Positions 45,736 to 57,770 of a stretch of DNA of 64,000 nt are shown here, piece after piece (position 1 is the first letter of the stretch; each line of letters starts with the position of its first letter). The notes under the pieces were generated by a model. The model had not been told where the DNA came from, made no database searches, and worked only from the letters and a program-made list of their open reading frames with translations. The DNA is from Agrobacterium vitis (GTDB lineage Bacteria > Pseudomonadota > Alphaproteobacteria > Rhizobiales > Rhizobiaceae): contig NZ_CP146242.1 in NCBI RefSeq assembly GCF_037039395.1, positions 3,421,001 through 3,485,000 on the forward strand, written 5' to 3'. Both the position numbers and the translations under genes were made by a program.

Positions 45736-45881
45736 CGGAACGAAAACCTCATCAATATTCTTCGCCGGATGCGAAGCAGTCGCCGTTGCTTAAAGCAATC
45801 CCTGAACAAATTGAAGGCTTTCTTGATGGAAAACCCCAATGCCATGGCATGAAACCTGTCATTTGCAGGCAGGCCCACGAA

Positions 45882-45910
45882 AAAGCCCGGCGAATTGATC
45901 GCCGGGCTTT
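45882..45910 (-). terminator. Rho-independent terminator of gltA
   Basis: A 12-base perfect stem (AAAGCCCGGCGA/TCGCCGGGCTTT) with a 5-base loop. On the minus strand the stem is followed by TTTTTCGTGG, so it ends gltA transcription. Confidence 0.88.
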
Positions 45911-45932
45911 GCATGAGACAGGATATTGCCGA

Positions 45933-47222
45933 TCAGCGCTTGGCGACGGGCAGGTAGTCGCGCTTGGGTGCGCCAGTGTAAAGCTGGCGCGGGCGACCGA
46001 TACGCTGCTGCGGATCTTCGATCATCTCGTTCCACTGCGCAATCCAGCCGACGGTGCGGGCGAGAGCGAACAGAACGGTGAACATTTCCGTCGGGAAGCC
46101 GAGGGCACGAAGCGTGATGCCGGAATAGAAGTCGACATTCGGATAGAGCTTCTTCTCGATGAAATATTCGTCGCTCAAGGCGATCTTTTCCAGCTCGAGC
46201 GCGACCTGCATCAGCGGATCGCCGGCATTGCCGGTGGCTTCCAGCACTTCATACATGGTCTTCTGCATGATCTTGGCGCGCGGGTCGTAGTTCTTGTAGA
46301 CCCGGTGACCGAAGCCCATCAGGCGGAACGGATCGTTCTTGTCCTTGGCGCGGGCGATATATTCTGGAATCCGGTCGACCGTGCCGATTTCCCGCAGCAT
46401 GTTCAGAGCCGCTTCGTTGGCGCCGCCATGGGCAGGGCCCCAGAGGCAGGCGATGCCGGCCGCGATGCAGGCAAACGGATTGGCACCCGACGAGCCGGCC
46501 AGGCGCACCGTGGAGGTGGAGGCGTTCTGCTCATGATCGGCATGCAGGATGAAGATCCGGTCCATGGCGCGGGCCAGAACCGGGTTGACCTTGTATTCCT
46601 CGCAAGGCACGGCAAAGCACATGTTGAGGAAGTTGGCGGCGTAATCCAGATCGTTCTTGGGATAAACGAAAGGCTGGCCGATGTGATACTTATAAGCCAT
46701 GGCGGCGATGGTCGGCATCTTGGCGATCATCCGCAGGCTGGCAACCATGCGCTGGTGCGGATCGGTGATGTCGGTCGAGTCGTGGTAGAAAGCCGACAGA
46801 GCGCCGACCGTACCGACCATGACCGCCATCGGATGGGCGTCGCGACGGTAGCCTGAGAAGAATTTCGACATCTGCTCATGCACCATGGTGTGATGCGTGA
46901 CGCGATGATCGAAGTCTTTTTTCTGGGCAACTGTCGGCAGTTCGCCGTAGAGCAGCAGATAGCAGACTTCCAGGAAGTCGCCTTTTTCAGCCAGCTGTTC
47001 GATGGGATAGCCGCGGTGCAGAAGCACGCCTTCGTCGCCGTCGATATAGGTGATTTTCGATTCGCATGATGCCGTGGAGGTAAATCCGGGATCATAGGTA
47101 AACTTGCCGGTATGCTTATAAAGAGCGCCGATGTCGATAACATCGGGGCCGATCGTGCCGCTTCGCACGTCAAGATCGACGGCCTTGTCCTCAATCTTCA
47201 AGTTTGCGCTTTGTTCCGTCAT
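45933..47222 (-). CDS. gltA: Citrate synthase
   Basis: Condenses acetyl-CoA with oxaloacetate in the TCA cycle. 429 residues, hexameric type-II bacterial length. Active-site stretches are [57 protein letters not shown] with its catalytic histidine, and [19 protein letters not shown]. The ATG at 47222 has GGAGG 6 bases upstream; a longer reading frame exists upstream but has no support. Confidence 0.97.
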   Translation of the reverse strand: MTEQSANLKIEDKAVDLDVRSGTIGPDVIDIGALYKHTGKFTYDPGFTSTASCESKITYIDGDEGVLLHRGYPIEQLAEKGDFLEVCYLLLYGELPTVAQKKDFDHRVTHHTMVHEQMSKFFSGYRRDAHPMAVMVGTVGALSAFYHDSTDITDPHQRMVASLRMIAKMPTIAAMAYKYHIGQPFVYPKNDLDYAANFLNMCFAVPCEEYKVNPVLARAMDRIFILHADHEQNASTSTVRLAGSSGANPFACIAAGIACLWGPAHGGANEAALNMLREIGTVDRIPEYIARAKDKNDPFRLMGFGHRVYKNYDPRAKIMQKTMYEVLEATGNAGDPLMQVALELEKIALSDEYFIEKKLYPNVDFYSGITLRALGFPTEMFTVLFALARTVGWIAQWNEMIEDPQQRIGRPRQLYTGAPKRDYLPVAKR

Positions 47223-47530
47223 GGTGATCCTCCGGATATAGGCGGGAGACGCAGCTTTCGCCTCGTCCCAGGTTAAGCGTTGCAATTAGCTATATGATCC
47301 AGAGGTTAATGCCAAGCTATCCAAAGGACAAAGTGTGCATTGCAATAAGTCGGCACTTGCATTGCAGGCATGCGTTATCGCCAGAACTGCTTTTCTTGGT
47401 TTACACCCCCTTTCTCCTACAGCTTTTGATTGATAGTCTGCCGTTAGCGGCACGGTAAGATGTGTGGCCGAATTATCATAAAAGCAATTTTCAGGGGCCT
47501 CGCCGTTCGTCTTCAGCGCTTTGGAGGCGG

Positions 47531-50500
47531 ATGGTATTGCAAGGCGCCGGGGCGACGGCAGGATCGATGCCGGATACGGTGGAATGGGAGCTGGTCAGGC
47601 AAAAAGAAGCGCTTACCGCGCGCGCCTTGCCATGGGATAAGCGCTCTTCCAAAACCCTGTTTGACGAGCTTCTGCGGCGCCCTGACATAGAGCCGGAAGG
47701 CGCAGCGGAAACCCCTGATTTCGACGGGAACTTCACTGCATCGCCTCTTCTGGTCTCCCGCTGGCAGCGCCTATTGCGCGCTCTCCACCGGGACGCTCTG
47801 CAGGAGCTTGCCTATGGCCGGACATTTCTGTTTTTGCCCGTTCTGCTTGGGCTCGGTGCGATCTGGTGGTTTACCCGTCCGCACGATCTTCCCCGGCTGC
47901 CGATTTTCCTGACTTTCTGTGCCGCCGGAGTGATCTGGCTGCGGGTTCGCTATCGTCATCCTGTCCTGGCCGCCGTCTGCGGCATTGCAACTCTCGGTCT
48001 TGCCGGCATGTTGCTGGCCGATGCGCAAACGGCGCGGCTGGATACGATCATCATCGACAGTGCAGTGACGACGGTGGTGCGCGGTAAAGTGGTTTCAGTG
48101 GAACCAAATGCCGACGGCAATCAAAGATATGTGATTGCACTGCACCAAACACGTTCCCCCAGCCTGAAGCGTATGCCGCAGCAGGTAGCGCTTCTGGCCC
48201 GCGGCACGCATGTGCCCTTCAATCCTGGTGACTGGATCGAGGGCAGGGCGCGGCTCTCCCCACCGTCCGGGCCTGCCTTGCCAGGCTTGAACGACTTTGC
48301 TTTTGCCTCTTATTTTGCGGGAACCGGGGCGATCGGCTATTTTTACCAGCCACCCAAATCATTCATGCCGGGGCCAGATATCGCGCCGCCGGATTTTTGG
48401 GAACGAGCCGGAATCAGGCTGGATGAGACGACACAGGAATTGCGCAATGGCATTTCCGACCGTATCAGGGCCATCGTGCCGGGCGACGCGGGCGCGTTTG
48501 CCGTAGCGATTGTGACCGGCGAGCGGCGCGGCCTTTCTGAGGAGGCCAATAACGATCTTCGCGTTTCCGGCCTTGCCCATATCATCTCGATTTCCGGTCT
48601 GCATATGGCGCTGGCCGGTGGGCTGTTCTTCGTGGGGATCCGGCGCCTGTTGAGCCTTGTGCCGGGTATGGCGGAGGCCCGCTCGGTCAAGAAGATTGCC
48701 GCAGCAGGGGCGATTGCCACCACGACCGGCTATTTTTTGATTTCCGGCTATGACATTGCCGCCCAGCGCGCCTATCTGATGATGGTCATCATGCTGTCGG
48801 CGGCTTTCTTCGACCGGCCTGTGCTCAGCCTGCGCAACGCGGCGCTGGCGGCTATCCTGGTGATTCTCCTCTCGCCGTCGCAGGTTATGGGGCCGAGCCT
48901 GCAAATGTCCTTTGCGGCGACTTTTGCCCTGATCGCCGGTTTCGACTTGTGGCGCCAGCGCCCAAGAATACCCCCCATCCTGCCGGCTATCCCGGTGCTG
49001 ACAGTGTTGAAGCCGTTGATGACGGTGGTCAGCGGCATTCTGATGACCTCAGCGCTTGGCGGCTTCTCCACGGCGATGTTTTCAGCGGCGCATTTCCATC
49101 GGGTTGGATTGCATGGGTTGGAGGCCAATCTCCTGGCGGCGCCCCTGATGTCGATGCTTGTCATGCCGGCCGCGATGATAGGTGTGTTGCTCATGCCTTT
49201 CGGTCTGGACCAATGGCCGATCCAGTTGATGGGGCTTGGCCTTGAGGGCGTGTTGATGATCGCCAGCAAAGTCGCGAAGCTGTGGGGCACTGGCTTTACC
49301 TTCGGCCGATTCGAATGGTGGTTTCTGCCGGTCTCGGCAACCGGTCTGCTGATACTGACCCTGATGAAGACGCGGCTGAGGCTGATTGGTGTGGTCATGA
49401 TGTTGACGGCGTTTGGCTATGAGGCAATAAAAACCGATCCGCCGCTGCCTGATCTTGCCATAACCGAAGATGGCCAACTGTTTGCTCTCTTTCGGACCGA
49501 TGGCCGCAATGTCTTGACCGTCGCCACGAACAAGAAGCGTCCGCCGGGTTTCGTTTTCAACCAATGGCGCTCAGTGCTCGACATTGCCGATCCGATTGCG
49601 CCTGAAATATTGCCCAAGCTGGCAGCTGTCGAAATGGAGAAAGGCCAACAGGGAGCGAGGGAAGCAACGCGGGACGGAAAAACAAAAACAAAGTTGGGCA
49701 GCCAAAAAGCCAAGGAAAGAGAGCCGGTCGAGCCACAACAGGCTATGGCGGAGATGAGGGTTGCAAAGGAGAAGGCCGATAAAAAACCTGATCTTTTCCA
49801 TTGCCGCACCGATGCTTTTTGTCTCGCAAGGCTCAGCAATGGTTGGACAGTCAGCCTGGTGCAGAATCGCGACTATAGCCAGGCCGCCTGCGCCCTGTCC
49901 GATCTGATCGTTTCGACTGAGGTCAGTCGCGATGCCGTCTGTGAGGCGCCGATGGCATCCACTGCTTCCTCCGAAAACACCGGAACGACCGTTATCCGGG
50001 ACACTACGGAAGAAGGCACTGGGATGGACGTTGAAAGTGAACGGATAATGGCCGACGATGATGTGCTGGCATCTGACAACAGCAGCCCGTCCATTCGCTC
50101 CCAAACAATCAACCGAACGCAAGCGGGAGGCACTTCCGCAGCCAGTGCAAGCCCGGTACCAAGGCAGCACGTTGAATTGCCCACGGATAGCCAAGTCTCA
50201 GACGGCGCCTCGAACGCGGCCCAGAGTTCCCCGTCCCTCATAGAATCGGGTGAAATCGGCGCCTTCTTGCAAACGGAGAAGGTTGGAAACGCTGCACCGA
50301 TGCTGTCACGCCCCCCGAAAGTCCTGACCCGCAACGATCTGCGGCGATTCGGTGCAATGGAAATCACGCTTGGCGATCCCGCCACCCGAACGCTGCATAT
50401 CGTTACGGCATTTCAAAATCAGTATCGGCCCTGGACTCGCCACCGTTATTTCGACTGGCGCAGCAATCGCTATGACCGGCCGGATGGCAGGACCCACGCC

Positions 50501-50578
50501 AACGTGCCATCTGCTGCCAGCGACGACGTCCAGTCAGGTGCCGGCGATGTCAGCGAGCTTAGTGATAGCGACGAATAA
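47531..50578 (+). CDS. comEC: ComEC-family DNA-uptake channel / competence protein with long inserted tails
   Basis: About 1015 residues. Residues about 90-165 hold an N-terminal pair of membrane helices (DUF4131 region). The central competence domain has [49 protein letters not shown] in outline, followed by about eight helices. There is no metallo-beta-lactamase domain, as in many alphaproteobacterial members. The C-terminal periplasmic part, usually about 150 residues, is interrupted by a Lys/Glu-rich stretch and then by about 120 Ser/Thr/Ala-rich residues (49955-50320) of low complexity. The start could be 47531 (GGAGG upstream) or 47567. The last 20 bases overlap the convergent lexA gene. 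Confidence 0.9.
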   Translation: MVLQGAGATAGSMPDTVEWELVRQKEALTARALPWDKRSSKTLFDELLRRPDIEPEGAAETPDFDGNFTASPLLVSRWQRLLRALHRDALQELAYGRTFLFLPVLLGLGAIWWFTRPHDLPRLPIFLTFCAAGVIWLRVRYRHPVLAAVCGIATLGLAGMLLADAQTARLDTIIIDSAVTTVVRGKVVSVEPNADGNQRYVIALHQTRSPSLKRMPQQVALLARGTHVPFNPGDWIEGRARLSPPSGPALPGLNDFAFASYFAGTGAIGYFYQPPKSFMPGPDIAPPDFWERAGIRLDETTQELRNGISDRIRAIVPGDAGAFAVAIVTGERRGLSEEANNDLRVSGLAHIISISGLHMALAGGLFFVGIRRLLSLVPGMAEARSVKKIAAAGAIATTTGYFLISGYDIAAQRAYLMMVIMLSAAFFDRPVLSLRNAALAAILVILLSPSQVMGPSLQMSFAATFALIAGFDLWRQRPRIPPILPAIPVLTVLKPLMTVVSGILMTSALGGFSTAMFSAAHFHRVGLHGLEANLLAAPLMSMLVMPAAMIGVLLMPFGLDQWPIQLMGLGLEGVLMIASKVAKLWGTGFTFGRFEWWFLPVSATGLLILTLMKTRLRLIGVVMMLTAFGYEAIKTDPPLPDLAITEDGQLFALFRTDGRNVLTVATNKKRPPGFVFNQWRSVLDIADPIAPEILPKLAAVEMEKGQQGAREATRDGKTKTKLGSQKAKEREPVEPQQAMAEMRVAKEKADKKPDLFHCRTDAFCLARLSNGWTVSLVQNRDYSQAACALSDLIVSTEVSRDAVCEAPMASTASSENTGTTVIRDTTEEGTGMDVESERIMADDDVLASDNSSPSIRSQTINRTQAGGTSAASASPVPRQHVELPTDSQVSDGASNAAQSSPSLIESGEIGAFLQTEKVGNAAPMLSRPPKVLTRNDLRRFGAMEITLGDPATRTLHIVTAFQNQYRPWTRHRYFDWRSNRYDRPDGRTHANVPSAASDDVQSGAGDVSELSDSDE

Positions 50579-51278
50579 GACCGACAAGCTTGCCCTGGAT
50601 CTTTACCCGGTCCGGTCCGAAAATCCGCGTTTCATAGGCGGGATTGGCAGCTTCCAACGCGATCGATGCCCCACGGCGGCGGAAGCGTTTCAAGGTGGCT
50701 TCCTCATCGTCGACCAGAGCGACGACGATATCGCCCGGATTGGCGGTGGTCGCATTGCGGATGATGACCGTGTCGCCATCGAGAATACCGGCTTCGATCA
50801 TCGAATCGCCTTTGACCTCGAGGGCGTAATGTTCGCCGCTGCCCAACATTTCCATTGGTACGGAAATGTCATGGGTGTTGTTCTGGATAGCGGAGATCGG
50901 CACGCCTGCCGCGATCCTGCCCATGACAGGGATCGATGAGGAATTGCGTACTTCCTCGACCGGTTTGGCCGGAGCGGATGGCACTGCCTGCAACTTGCCT
51001 CGGCTGCCTTCGATGACGGATGGCGAAAATCCCGTACGCCGAGGCGGTATGCTGGATGTCATGGCCTCCGGCAGTTTGATCACTTCCAGCGCCCGGGCTC
51101 GATTTGGCAAGCGACGGATGAAGCCGCGCTCTTCCAAAGCGGTGATCAGCCGGTGAATGCCGGATTTGGAGGCGAGGTCCAGGGCGTCCTTCATCTCATC
51201 GAAGGAGGGCGGTACGCCAGACTCCTTCATGCGCTCGTGTATAAACAGCAAAAGTTCCTGTTGCTTGCGAGTCAGCAT
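50559..51278 (-). CDS. lexA: SOS response repressor LexA
   Basis: 239 residues. The N-terminal winged helix ([29 protein letters not shown]) binds SOS boxes. The C-terminal autopeptidase has the self-cleavage site at Ala-Gly in [12 protein letters not shown], the catalytic serine in [10 protein letters not shown] and the lysine in EATLKRF. When RecA is activated by single-stranded DNA, LexA cleaves itself and SOS genes are induced. The gene carries its own SOS box at 51328-51342. It converges on comEC with a 20-base overlap of coding ends. Confidence 0.97.
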   Translation of the reverse strand: MLTRKQQELLLFIHERMKESGVPPSFDEMKDALDLASKSGIHRLITALEERGFIRRLPNRARALEVIKLPEAMTSSIPPRRTGFSPSVIEGSRGKLQAVPSAPAKPVEEVRNSSSIPVMGRIAAGVPISAIQNNTHDISVPMEMLGSGEHYALEVKGDSMIEAGILDGDTVIIRNATTANPGDIVVALVDDEEATLKRFRRRGASIALEAANPAYETRIFGPDRVKIQGKLVGLIRRYH

Positions 51279-51327
51279 TGGGACCTACCCTTTGAATTAT
51301 GAAACAAATACAGAACATACGCTATCT

Positions 51328-51342
51328 GTTCCAGTTGTGTTC
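51328..51342 (-). promoter_or_regulatory. SOS box of lexA (GTTC-N7-GTTC)
   Basis: GTTCcagttgtGTTC lies 50 bases upstream of the lexA ATG. This direct-repeat operator, GTTC-N7-GTTC, is the known alphaproteobacterial LexA box and implies autoregulation. A GAAC-N11-GTTC palindrome overlaps it on the left (51313-51331). Confidence 0.85.
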
Positions 51343-51614
51343 CGCAAGTCCTTCTTGAAAATTTCCTTTGAAGACGCAGCGAGAAGACGGCTTTGATGAG
51401 GATCGGGACGAGAAGCATCCTTTTAATAAGGGAGGGTGAGAGACACGCATCGTCCAGGAAGTCTCTACCTTCTTGTCCTTATGCCTGTCCGTTGAACCGG
51501 GCAGAAAGACAGAGAAAATCAATACTATCAAATTGCAGAATGAGATTTGGTGAAAGGTCGTCTCAGCGCGTATGGCCAACGATAAATCGACAACAATAAA
51601 CTCTCATCGAGTCT

Positions 51615-51640
51615 GATCGGGGGCATTGTTGCCCCCGATC
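51615..51640 (-). terminator. Palindrome downstream of psuG
   Basis: GATCGGGGGCA (51615-51625) pairs perfectly with TGCCCCCGATC (51630-51640) around a TTGT loop, 18 bases past the psuG stop codon. A T-tract is absent. Confidence 0.65.
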
Positions 51641-51658
51641 TGCTTTGATATCAGTGGT

Positions 51659-52582
51659 TTACAACATCGCGACGGCAATTTCCGCTGCAAGACGCGCGTT
51701 GTTTTCCACCAACGCGATATTGGTGGTCAGACTGCGGCCGTCGGTGAGGTGATAGATTGCGTCGAGCAGGAAAGGCGTCACGGCTTTGCCGGTGATTTCC
51801 TCGCGTTCGGCAGCGGCGAGCGCCCGGCCAATATAGATTTCCATTTCCTCGCGCGCGATTTCGTCTGCTTCCGGCACGGGATTGGCGATCAACATGCCAC
51901 CATCGATGCCCAATTGGTCGCGTACCTTCTGGAAATTGGCAATTGCCGCCGGGCTTTCCAGTTTGAGTGGGCTTTTCAAGCCCGATTCCCGCGACCAGAA
52001 GGCTGGAAACTCATCGCTGTCGTAAGTCACGACAGGTACGCCACGGGTTTCCAAGACTTCCAGGGTCTTGGGAATATCAAGAATGGCTTTTGCTCCGGCG
52101 CAGACGACGATGACCGGGGTGCGGGCCAGTTCTTCCAGGTCAGCTGAAATGTCGAAGCTTTCTTCTGCACCACGATGCACACCGCCGATGCCGCCGGTGG
52201 CAAAAACCGAGATATTGGCGCGCGCGGCGGCGATCATCGTCGCGGCCACCGTGGTAGCGCCGGTGCGGCGTTCGGCAATGGCGTAGGCGAGATCGGCACG
52301 AGAGACCTTCAGGACATCAGTCATCTGCGCCAGTTTTTGCAGCTGATCTTCTTCCAGCCCGATATGCAAGACACCTTCAATAACGGCGATGGTGGCAGGT
52401 ACGGCGCCGCCGTCGCGAATGATTGCCTCTACGCTTTGCGCCATCTCGACATTTTTCGGATAGGGCATGCCATGGGTGATAATGGTGGATTCCAGCGCAA
52501 CAATGGGAGCATTGCGCGTCTTGGCCGCAGCCACTTCGCGGGCGTAAACGATGGGCAGGAGCGGAGAAATCGAACGGGTCAT
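51659..52582 (-). CDS. psuG: Pseudouridine-5'-phosphate glycosidase
   Basis: Splits pseudouridine 5'-phosphate reversibly into uracil and ribose 5-phosphate in the breakdown of modified nucleosides from RNA. 307 residues with NAPIVALESTIITHGMPYP at the N-terminus, TTVAATMIAAARANISVFATGGIGGVHRGAEESFDISADL in outline and CAGAKAILDIPKTLEVLETRGVPVVTY, all typical of PsuG. It is translationally coupled to the PfkB kinase gene upstream by a 4-base overlap. Confidence 0.94.
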   Translation of the reverse strand: MTRSISPLLPIVYAREVAAAKTRNAPIVALESTIITHGMPYPKNVEMAQSVEAIIRDGGAVPATIAVIEGVLHIGLEEDQLQKLAQMTDVLKVSRADLAYAIAERRTGATTVAATMIAAARANISVFATGGIGGVHRGAEESFDISADLEELARTPVIVVCAGAKAILDIPKTLEVLETRGVPVVTYDSDEFPAFWSRESGLKSPLKLESPAAIANFQKVRDQLGIDGGMLIANPVPEADEIAREEMEIYIGRALAAAEREEITGKAVTPFLLDAIYHLTDGRSLTTNIALVENNARLAAEIAVAML

Positions 52583-53544
52583 GGTCGGGAACTCGTTTGG
52601 CGGGAAAGGGCGCGCGGCTCGCCAACAAGGCCAAGGCGCGCGGCGAGGCGATCTGCGGTGAGGTCCTCGTCTGTTGCCCTGTCTGATAGCAGGGTCAGGC
52701 CAGCCAAGGCAACACCGTGGCGCAGCGCCAGCGGTAAGGAACTGTTGTGCACGCGCTGCGAAAGCACGCCTGCACAAAGCGAATCGCCAGCCCCGGTCAC
52801 ATCGACCAGTGCTTCCAGTGGCGGCGGTGTCAGGGCGTAGTCACCGCTTGCATCGAAGGCCACGACCGGCCCCGCACCATTGGTGACCACGCCGCCCTGT
52901 AGACCTTTCGCGCGAAGCAGGTCCGGCCAATCAGAAGGATCATCTGGCTTTATTCCCGCCAGTACCGCGGCTTCAGCGCTATTGAGAAACAGCATGTCGA
53001 AACTATCCAGACAGGTTGCGTATCGCACCACCTTGGCCGGTGAAATGCCGATCCCGGCTAGAGGTTTGGCAATTTGGCGCGCCATGGCGGCAATCGCCTC
53101 CAGCGTCTCTTGCGGCAGATTGGCATCGACCAGCAAAAGTCGGGCGGCATCAAAAGCCTCACGAACGGCGCGCACTTTCAGCCGGCGCGGCGAGAACAAA
53201 CGGTAGAGGTCCATATCGGCCAGGCCGATCACCAGATTGCCGTCCTTTTCCAAAATGGCGGTGTAGCTTGGCGTGTTTCGATCGAGAAAAGTGAAAGGCC
53301 GGTCGTCGACGCCAGCCGCTTCGGCCGCGGCCGCCACCCGTTGGCCAAGCGCATCGCCGCCGCGGGGACTGATCATTGCAACATTCAATCCAAGCCGTGC
53401 CAACGCGCGCGCCGCGTTGAAGCCGCCGCCACCCGGTTCTTCCAGCCATCGCCCCGGATTGCTGGCGCCAGGAATGGTTTCCGCATCGATGCGTCCGCGC
53501 CGATCAATATGCGCGCCGCCCAGAACGAGAATGTCGAGACTCAT
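52579..53544 (-). CDS. psuK: PfkB family kinase, probable pseudouridine kinase
   Basis: 321 residues with the ribokinase fold: [15 protein letters not shown] in the N-terminal lobe and [14 protein letters not shown], the PfkB signature 2 with the catalytic aspartate, near the C-terminus. It phosphorylates a nucleoside or sugar. Its 4-base overlap with psuG makes pseudouridine the likely substrate, since the kinase and glycosidase form the known two-step pathway. ATG 53544 gives [10 protein letters not shown]; the longer frame to 53646 has no support. Confidence 0.86.
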   Translation of the reverse strand: MSLDILVLGGAHIDRRGRIDAETIPGASNPGRWLEEPGGGGFNAARALARLGLNVAMISPRGGDALGQRVAAAAEAAGVDDRPFTFLDRNTPSYTAILEKDGNLVIGLADMDLYRLFSPRRLKVRAVREAFDAARLLLVDANLPQETLEAIAAMARQIAKPLAGIGISPAKVVRYATCLDSFDMLFLNSAEAAVLAGIKPDDPSDWPDLLRAKGLQGGVVTNGAGPVVAFDASGDYALTPPPLEALVDVTGAGDSLCAGVLSQRVHNSSLPLALRHGVALAGLTLLSDRATDEDLTADRLAARLGLVGEPRALSRQTSSRP

Positions 53545-53716
53545 ACCTGCCAGTCTCCTGGAAACAGTGGAAATTCGAATCGCGAAGGCGTCATTCCGAA
53601 GGGTGTCATGAGCTGGAAACCAACTTCTCTTAGCGGCCAACGCCATGGAAACATTAAGAGAACACCCGTCAGATTAAAAAATAAACACAAAGACTTGGGC
53701 ATGACTTGCAAAAACG

Positions 53717-53731
53717 GAACAAACCATGTAC
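53717..53731 (+). promoter_or_regulatory. Imperfect SOS box upstream of recA
   Basis: GAACaaaccatGTAC lies 60 bases before the recA ATG. It matches the GAAC-N7-GAAC rhizobial box except for one base in the second half. A LexA target here is expected from known regulation of recA. Confidence 0.45.
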
Positions 53732-53790
53732 ATAGTCGCTGTCTGCTGTTTCGTTGCCTACGCGGCTTCAATAACCTAAAGGTGGTTCAA

Positions 53791-54879
<1,089 letters not shown>

Positions 54880-54924
54880 TCAGCCAGGACCGCTTATCTG
54901 GCGGTTGGATCTGTTCATTGTTGC

Positions 54925-54959
54925 GGGCTGGGGATTTACATCTCCGGCCCTTTTCTTTT
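54925..54959 (+). terminator. Rho-independent terminator of recA
   Basis: GGGCTGGGGA (54925-54934) pairs with TCTCCGGCCC (54941-54950) including two G-U pairs, followed by TTTTCTTTT. Confidence 0.82.
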
Positions 54960-55048
54960 GATAGGCTGGACAGGCGTCATGGCGGACGATAAAAGCCGTT
55001 GTTTTCTGACGTCTGTCCGGCAGCGGACACTTATTCCAAGGGCATCCC

Positions 55049-57712
55049 ATGAGCGGCGTAAATGACATTCGGTCGACCTTCCTCGATTACTTCAAGACCA
55101 ATGGTCATGAAGTCGTTGCGTCGAGCCCGCTCGTGCCGCGTAATGACCCGACCTTGATGTTCACCAATGCCGGCATGGTGCAATTCAAGAATGTCTTCAC
55201 CGGACTGGAACACCGGCCTTATTCCCGGGCGTCCACGGCGCAGAAATGCGTTCGGGCCGGGGGCAAGCATAACGATCTTGACAATGTCGGTTACACGGCG
55301 CGTCACCACACGTTTTTCGAAATGCTGGGCAATTTTTCCTTCGGCGATTACTTCAAGGAAAATGCCATCGAACTGGCCTGGAACCTGATTACCCGGGAAT
55401 TCGGCATTGATCGCAACAAGCTTTGCGTCACCGTCTATCACACCGATGACGAAGCCTTTGGCTTGTGGAAGAAAATTGCCGGTCTGCCGGAAGAGAAGAT
55501 CATCCGGATTGCCACCAGCGACAATTTCTGGGCAATGGGCGATACCGGCCCGTGTGGGCCGTGCTCTGAAATCTTTTATGATCACGGCGACCATATCTGG
55601 GGAGGCCCTCCAGGTTCTGCCGATGAGGATGGCGACCGGTTCATCGAGATCTGGAACCTGGTTTTCATGCAATATGAACAGGTGACCAAGGAGCAACGGG
55701 TAGATCTGCCGCGTCCTTCCATCGATACCGGCATGGGCCTGGAGCGGGTTGCCGCCCTATTGCAGGGCAAGCACGACAATTACGATATCGACCTGTTCCG
55801 TGCGCTAATCGATGCTTCCGTCGATCTGACGGGCGTACCGGCTGAGGGCGAACGCCGGGCCAGCCACCGGGTGATAGCCGATCATCTGCGGTCTTCTGCA
55901 TTCCTGATTGCGGATGGTGTGTTGCCATCGAACGAAGGCCGAGGCTATGTTCTGCGCCGGATCATGCGCCGCGCCATGCGGCATGCGGAACTGCTCGGTT
56001 CCCGCGATCCGATGATTTACAAGCTTCTGCCTGTTCTTGTGCAGCAGATGGGGCGCGCCTATCCGGAATTGGTTCGCGCCGAGGCATTGATTTCCGAAAC
56101 CTTGAAGCTCGAAGAAAATCGTTTCCGCAAGACGTTAGAGCGTGGCCTTTCGCTGCTGTCCGATGCCACCGCCACCCTGAACAAGGGCGATAGCATTGAC
56201 GGCGAGACCGCATTCAAGCTTTACGACACCTACGGTTTTCCGCTGGATTTGACGCAGGATGCTCTGCGCGCCCGTGGCATTGGCGTCGATATCACCGGCT
56301 TTAACGATGCCATGCAGCGTCAGAAGGCCGAAGCCCGCGCCAGTTGGTCCGGCTCCGGCGACAAGGCGACGGAAACTGTCTGGTTCGAATTGAAGGACAA
56401 GCACGGCGCGACCGAGTTTCTCGGTTATTCCGCTGAAAGCGCCGAAGGTGAAATCCAGGCTCTGGTGCGTGATGGTGCGGTGATCGAGCAAGCTGCTGCG
56501 GGCGAGAATGTCCAGGTTGTGGTCAACCAGACGCCGTTCTATGGCGAATCTGGTGGTCAGGTTGGCGATACCGGTGAAATCATTGGTGATGGATTCGTTC
56601 TCGACGTGCGCGATACCCTAAAGAAGGGCGAGGGGCTGTTTGTGCACATTGCCACGGTTCGTGAGGGAACTGTTCGCGCCGGTACGGTCGTCGCGCTCAA
56701 TGTTGATCATGCTCGGCGCTCCAGACTACGGGCCAACCATTCCGCGACGCACCTGCTGCATGAGGCCTTGCGCGATGTGCTGGGCAGCCATGTGGCACAG
56801 AAGGGGTCGCTGGTTGCGCCGGAACGTCTTCGCTTCGATATTTCCCATCCTAAGCCTGTCACGGCGGAAGAGTTGAAGATCGTCGAAGAGATGGCCAATG
56901 AAATCATTGTCCAGAACGCTGCCGTCACCACCCGCCTGATGGCGGTGGATGATGCGATTGCTGAGGGTGCCATGGCGCTGTTTGGCGAGAAATACGGGGA
57001 TGAAGTGCGTGTCGTGTCGATGGGCACGGCGTTGCGCGGTCCCAAGGCGGGCAAGCCCTATTCCATTGAGCTCTGCGGTGGAACGCATGTCTCGGCGACA
57101 GGCGATATCGGCTTGGTGCGGCTGGTGGCGGAAAGCGCTGTTGGTGCAGGCGTCCGCCGGATCGAGGCTCTGACTGGCGAATCCGCCCGAGCCTATCTGG
57201 CCGAACAGGACGAGCGTGTCAAAGCGCTGGCATCCGCCTTGAAGGTCCAGCCCGGCGATGTCGTTTCCCGTGTTGAAGCTTTGGTGGACGAGCGTCGCAA
57301 ACTGGAACGTGAATTGGCTGATGCCAAGCGGAAGCTTGCCATGGGCGGCGGTTCAACCGGCGCTGCCGACGTGCCGCGCGAATTGGGCGGTATCAAGTTC
57401 ATCGGCAAGCAGCTTGTTGGTATCGATCCGAAGGATCTTAAGGGCATGGCCGACGAGGCCAAGTCCGCGCTCGAGTCTGGCGTCGTCCTTCTGATTGCCG
57501 TGGCCGAGGATGGAAAAGCCAGTGCTGTTGCGAGTGTGACGGCTGATCTGACTGATAAGGTTTCCGCCGTCGATCTGGTCCGTATTGCCTCGTCCGCCCT
57601 CGGAGGCAAGGGCGGCGGTGGACGGCCCGATATGGCCCAGGCAGGCGGCCCTGATGGTGCCAAGGCCGACGATGCCATCGAAGCCGTTGCCAAGGCCATT
57701 GAGGCGGCCTAA
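55049..57712 (+). CDS. alaS: Alanyl-tRNA synthetase
   Basis: Charges tRNA-Ala. 887 residues with the class II catalytic core at the N-terminus ([27 protein letters not shown] and [25 protein letters not shown] in outline), the editing domain ([24 protein letters not shown], with the HxxxH motif and later C-x3-H in [13 protein letters not shown]), and the C-terminal oligomerisation domain. It follows recA in the same direction, as in many alphaproteobacteria. Length and motifs are complete. Confidence 0.98.
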   Translation: MSGVNDIRSTFLDYFKTNGHEVVASSPLVPRNDPTLMFTNAGMVQFKNVFTGLEHRPYSRASTAQKCVRAGGKHNDLDNVGYTARHHTFFEMLGNFSFGDYFKENAIELAWNLITREFGIDRNKLCVTVYHTDDEAFGLWKKIAGLPEEKIIRIATSDNFWAMGDTGPCGPCSEIFYDHGDHIWGGPPGSADEDGDRFIEIWNLVFMQYEQVTKEQRVDLPRPSIDTGMGLERVAALLQGKHDNYDIDLFRALIDASVDLTGVPAEGERRASHRVIADHLRSSAFLIADGVLPSNEGRGYVLRRIMRRAMRHAELLGSRDPMIYKLLPVLVQQMGRAYPELVRAEALISETLKLEENRFRKTLERGLSLLSDATATLNKGDSIDGETAFKLYDTYGFPLDLTQDALRARGIGVDITGFNDAMQRQKAEARASWSGSGDKATETVWFELKDKHGATEFLGYSAESAEGEIQALVRDGAVIEQAAAGENVQVVVNQTPFYGESGGQVGDTGEIIGDGFVLDVRDTLKKGEGLFVHIATVREGTVRAGTVVALNVDHARRSRLRANHSATHLLHEALRDVLGSHVAQKGSLVAPERLRFDISHPKPVTAEELKIVEEMANEIIVQNAAVTTRLMAVDDAIAEGAMALFGEKYGDEVRVVSMGTALRGPKAGKPYSIELCGGTHVSATGDIGLVRLVAESAVGAGVRRIEALTGESARAYLAEQDERVKALASALKVQPGDVVSRVEALVDERRKLERELADAKRKLAMGGGSTGAADVPRELGGIKFIGKQLVGIDPKDLKGMADEAKSALESGVVLLIAVAEDGKASAVASVTADLTDKVSAVDLVRIASSALGGKGGGGRPDMAQAGGPDGAKADDAIEAVAKAIEAA

Positions 57713-57770
57713 TCTGAAGCCGTAAGACAGGCGGCCTTCATCTTTTTGGTCCGATGCTGTAGCGCGGAGC

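Larger units (their letters stand above)
51279..51658. other. Divergent/tandem intergenic region behind psuG and upstream of lexA
   Basis: 380 bases. It contains the lexA SOS box (51328-51342) and a palindrome at 51615-51640. No gene is supported. Confidence 0.5.
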
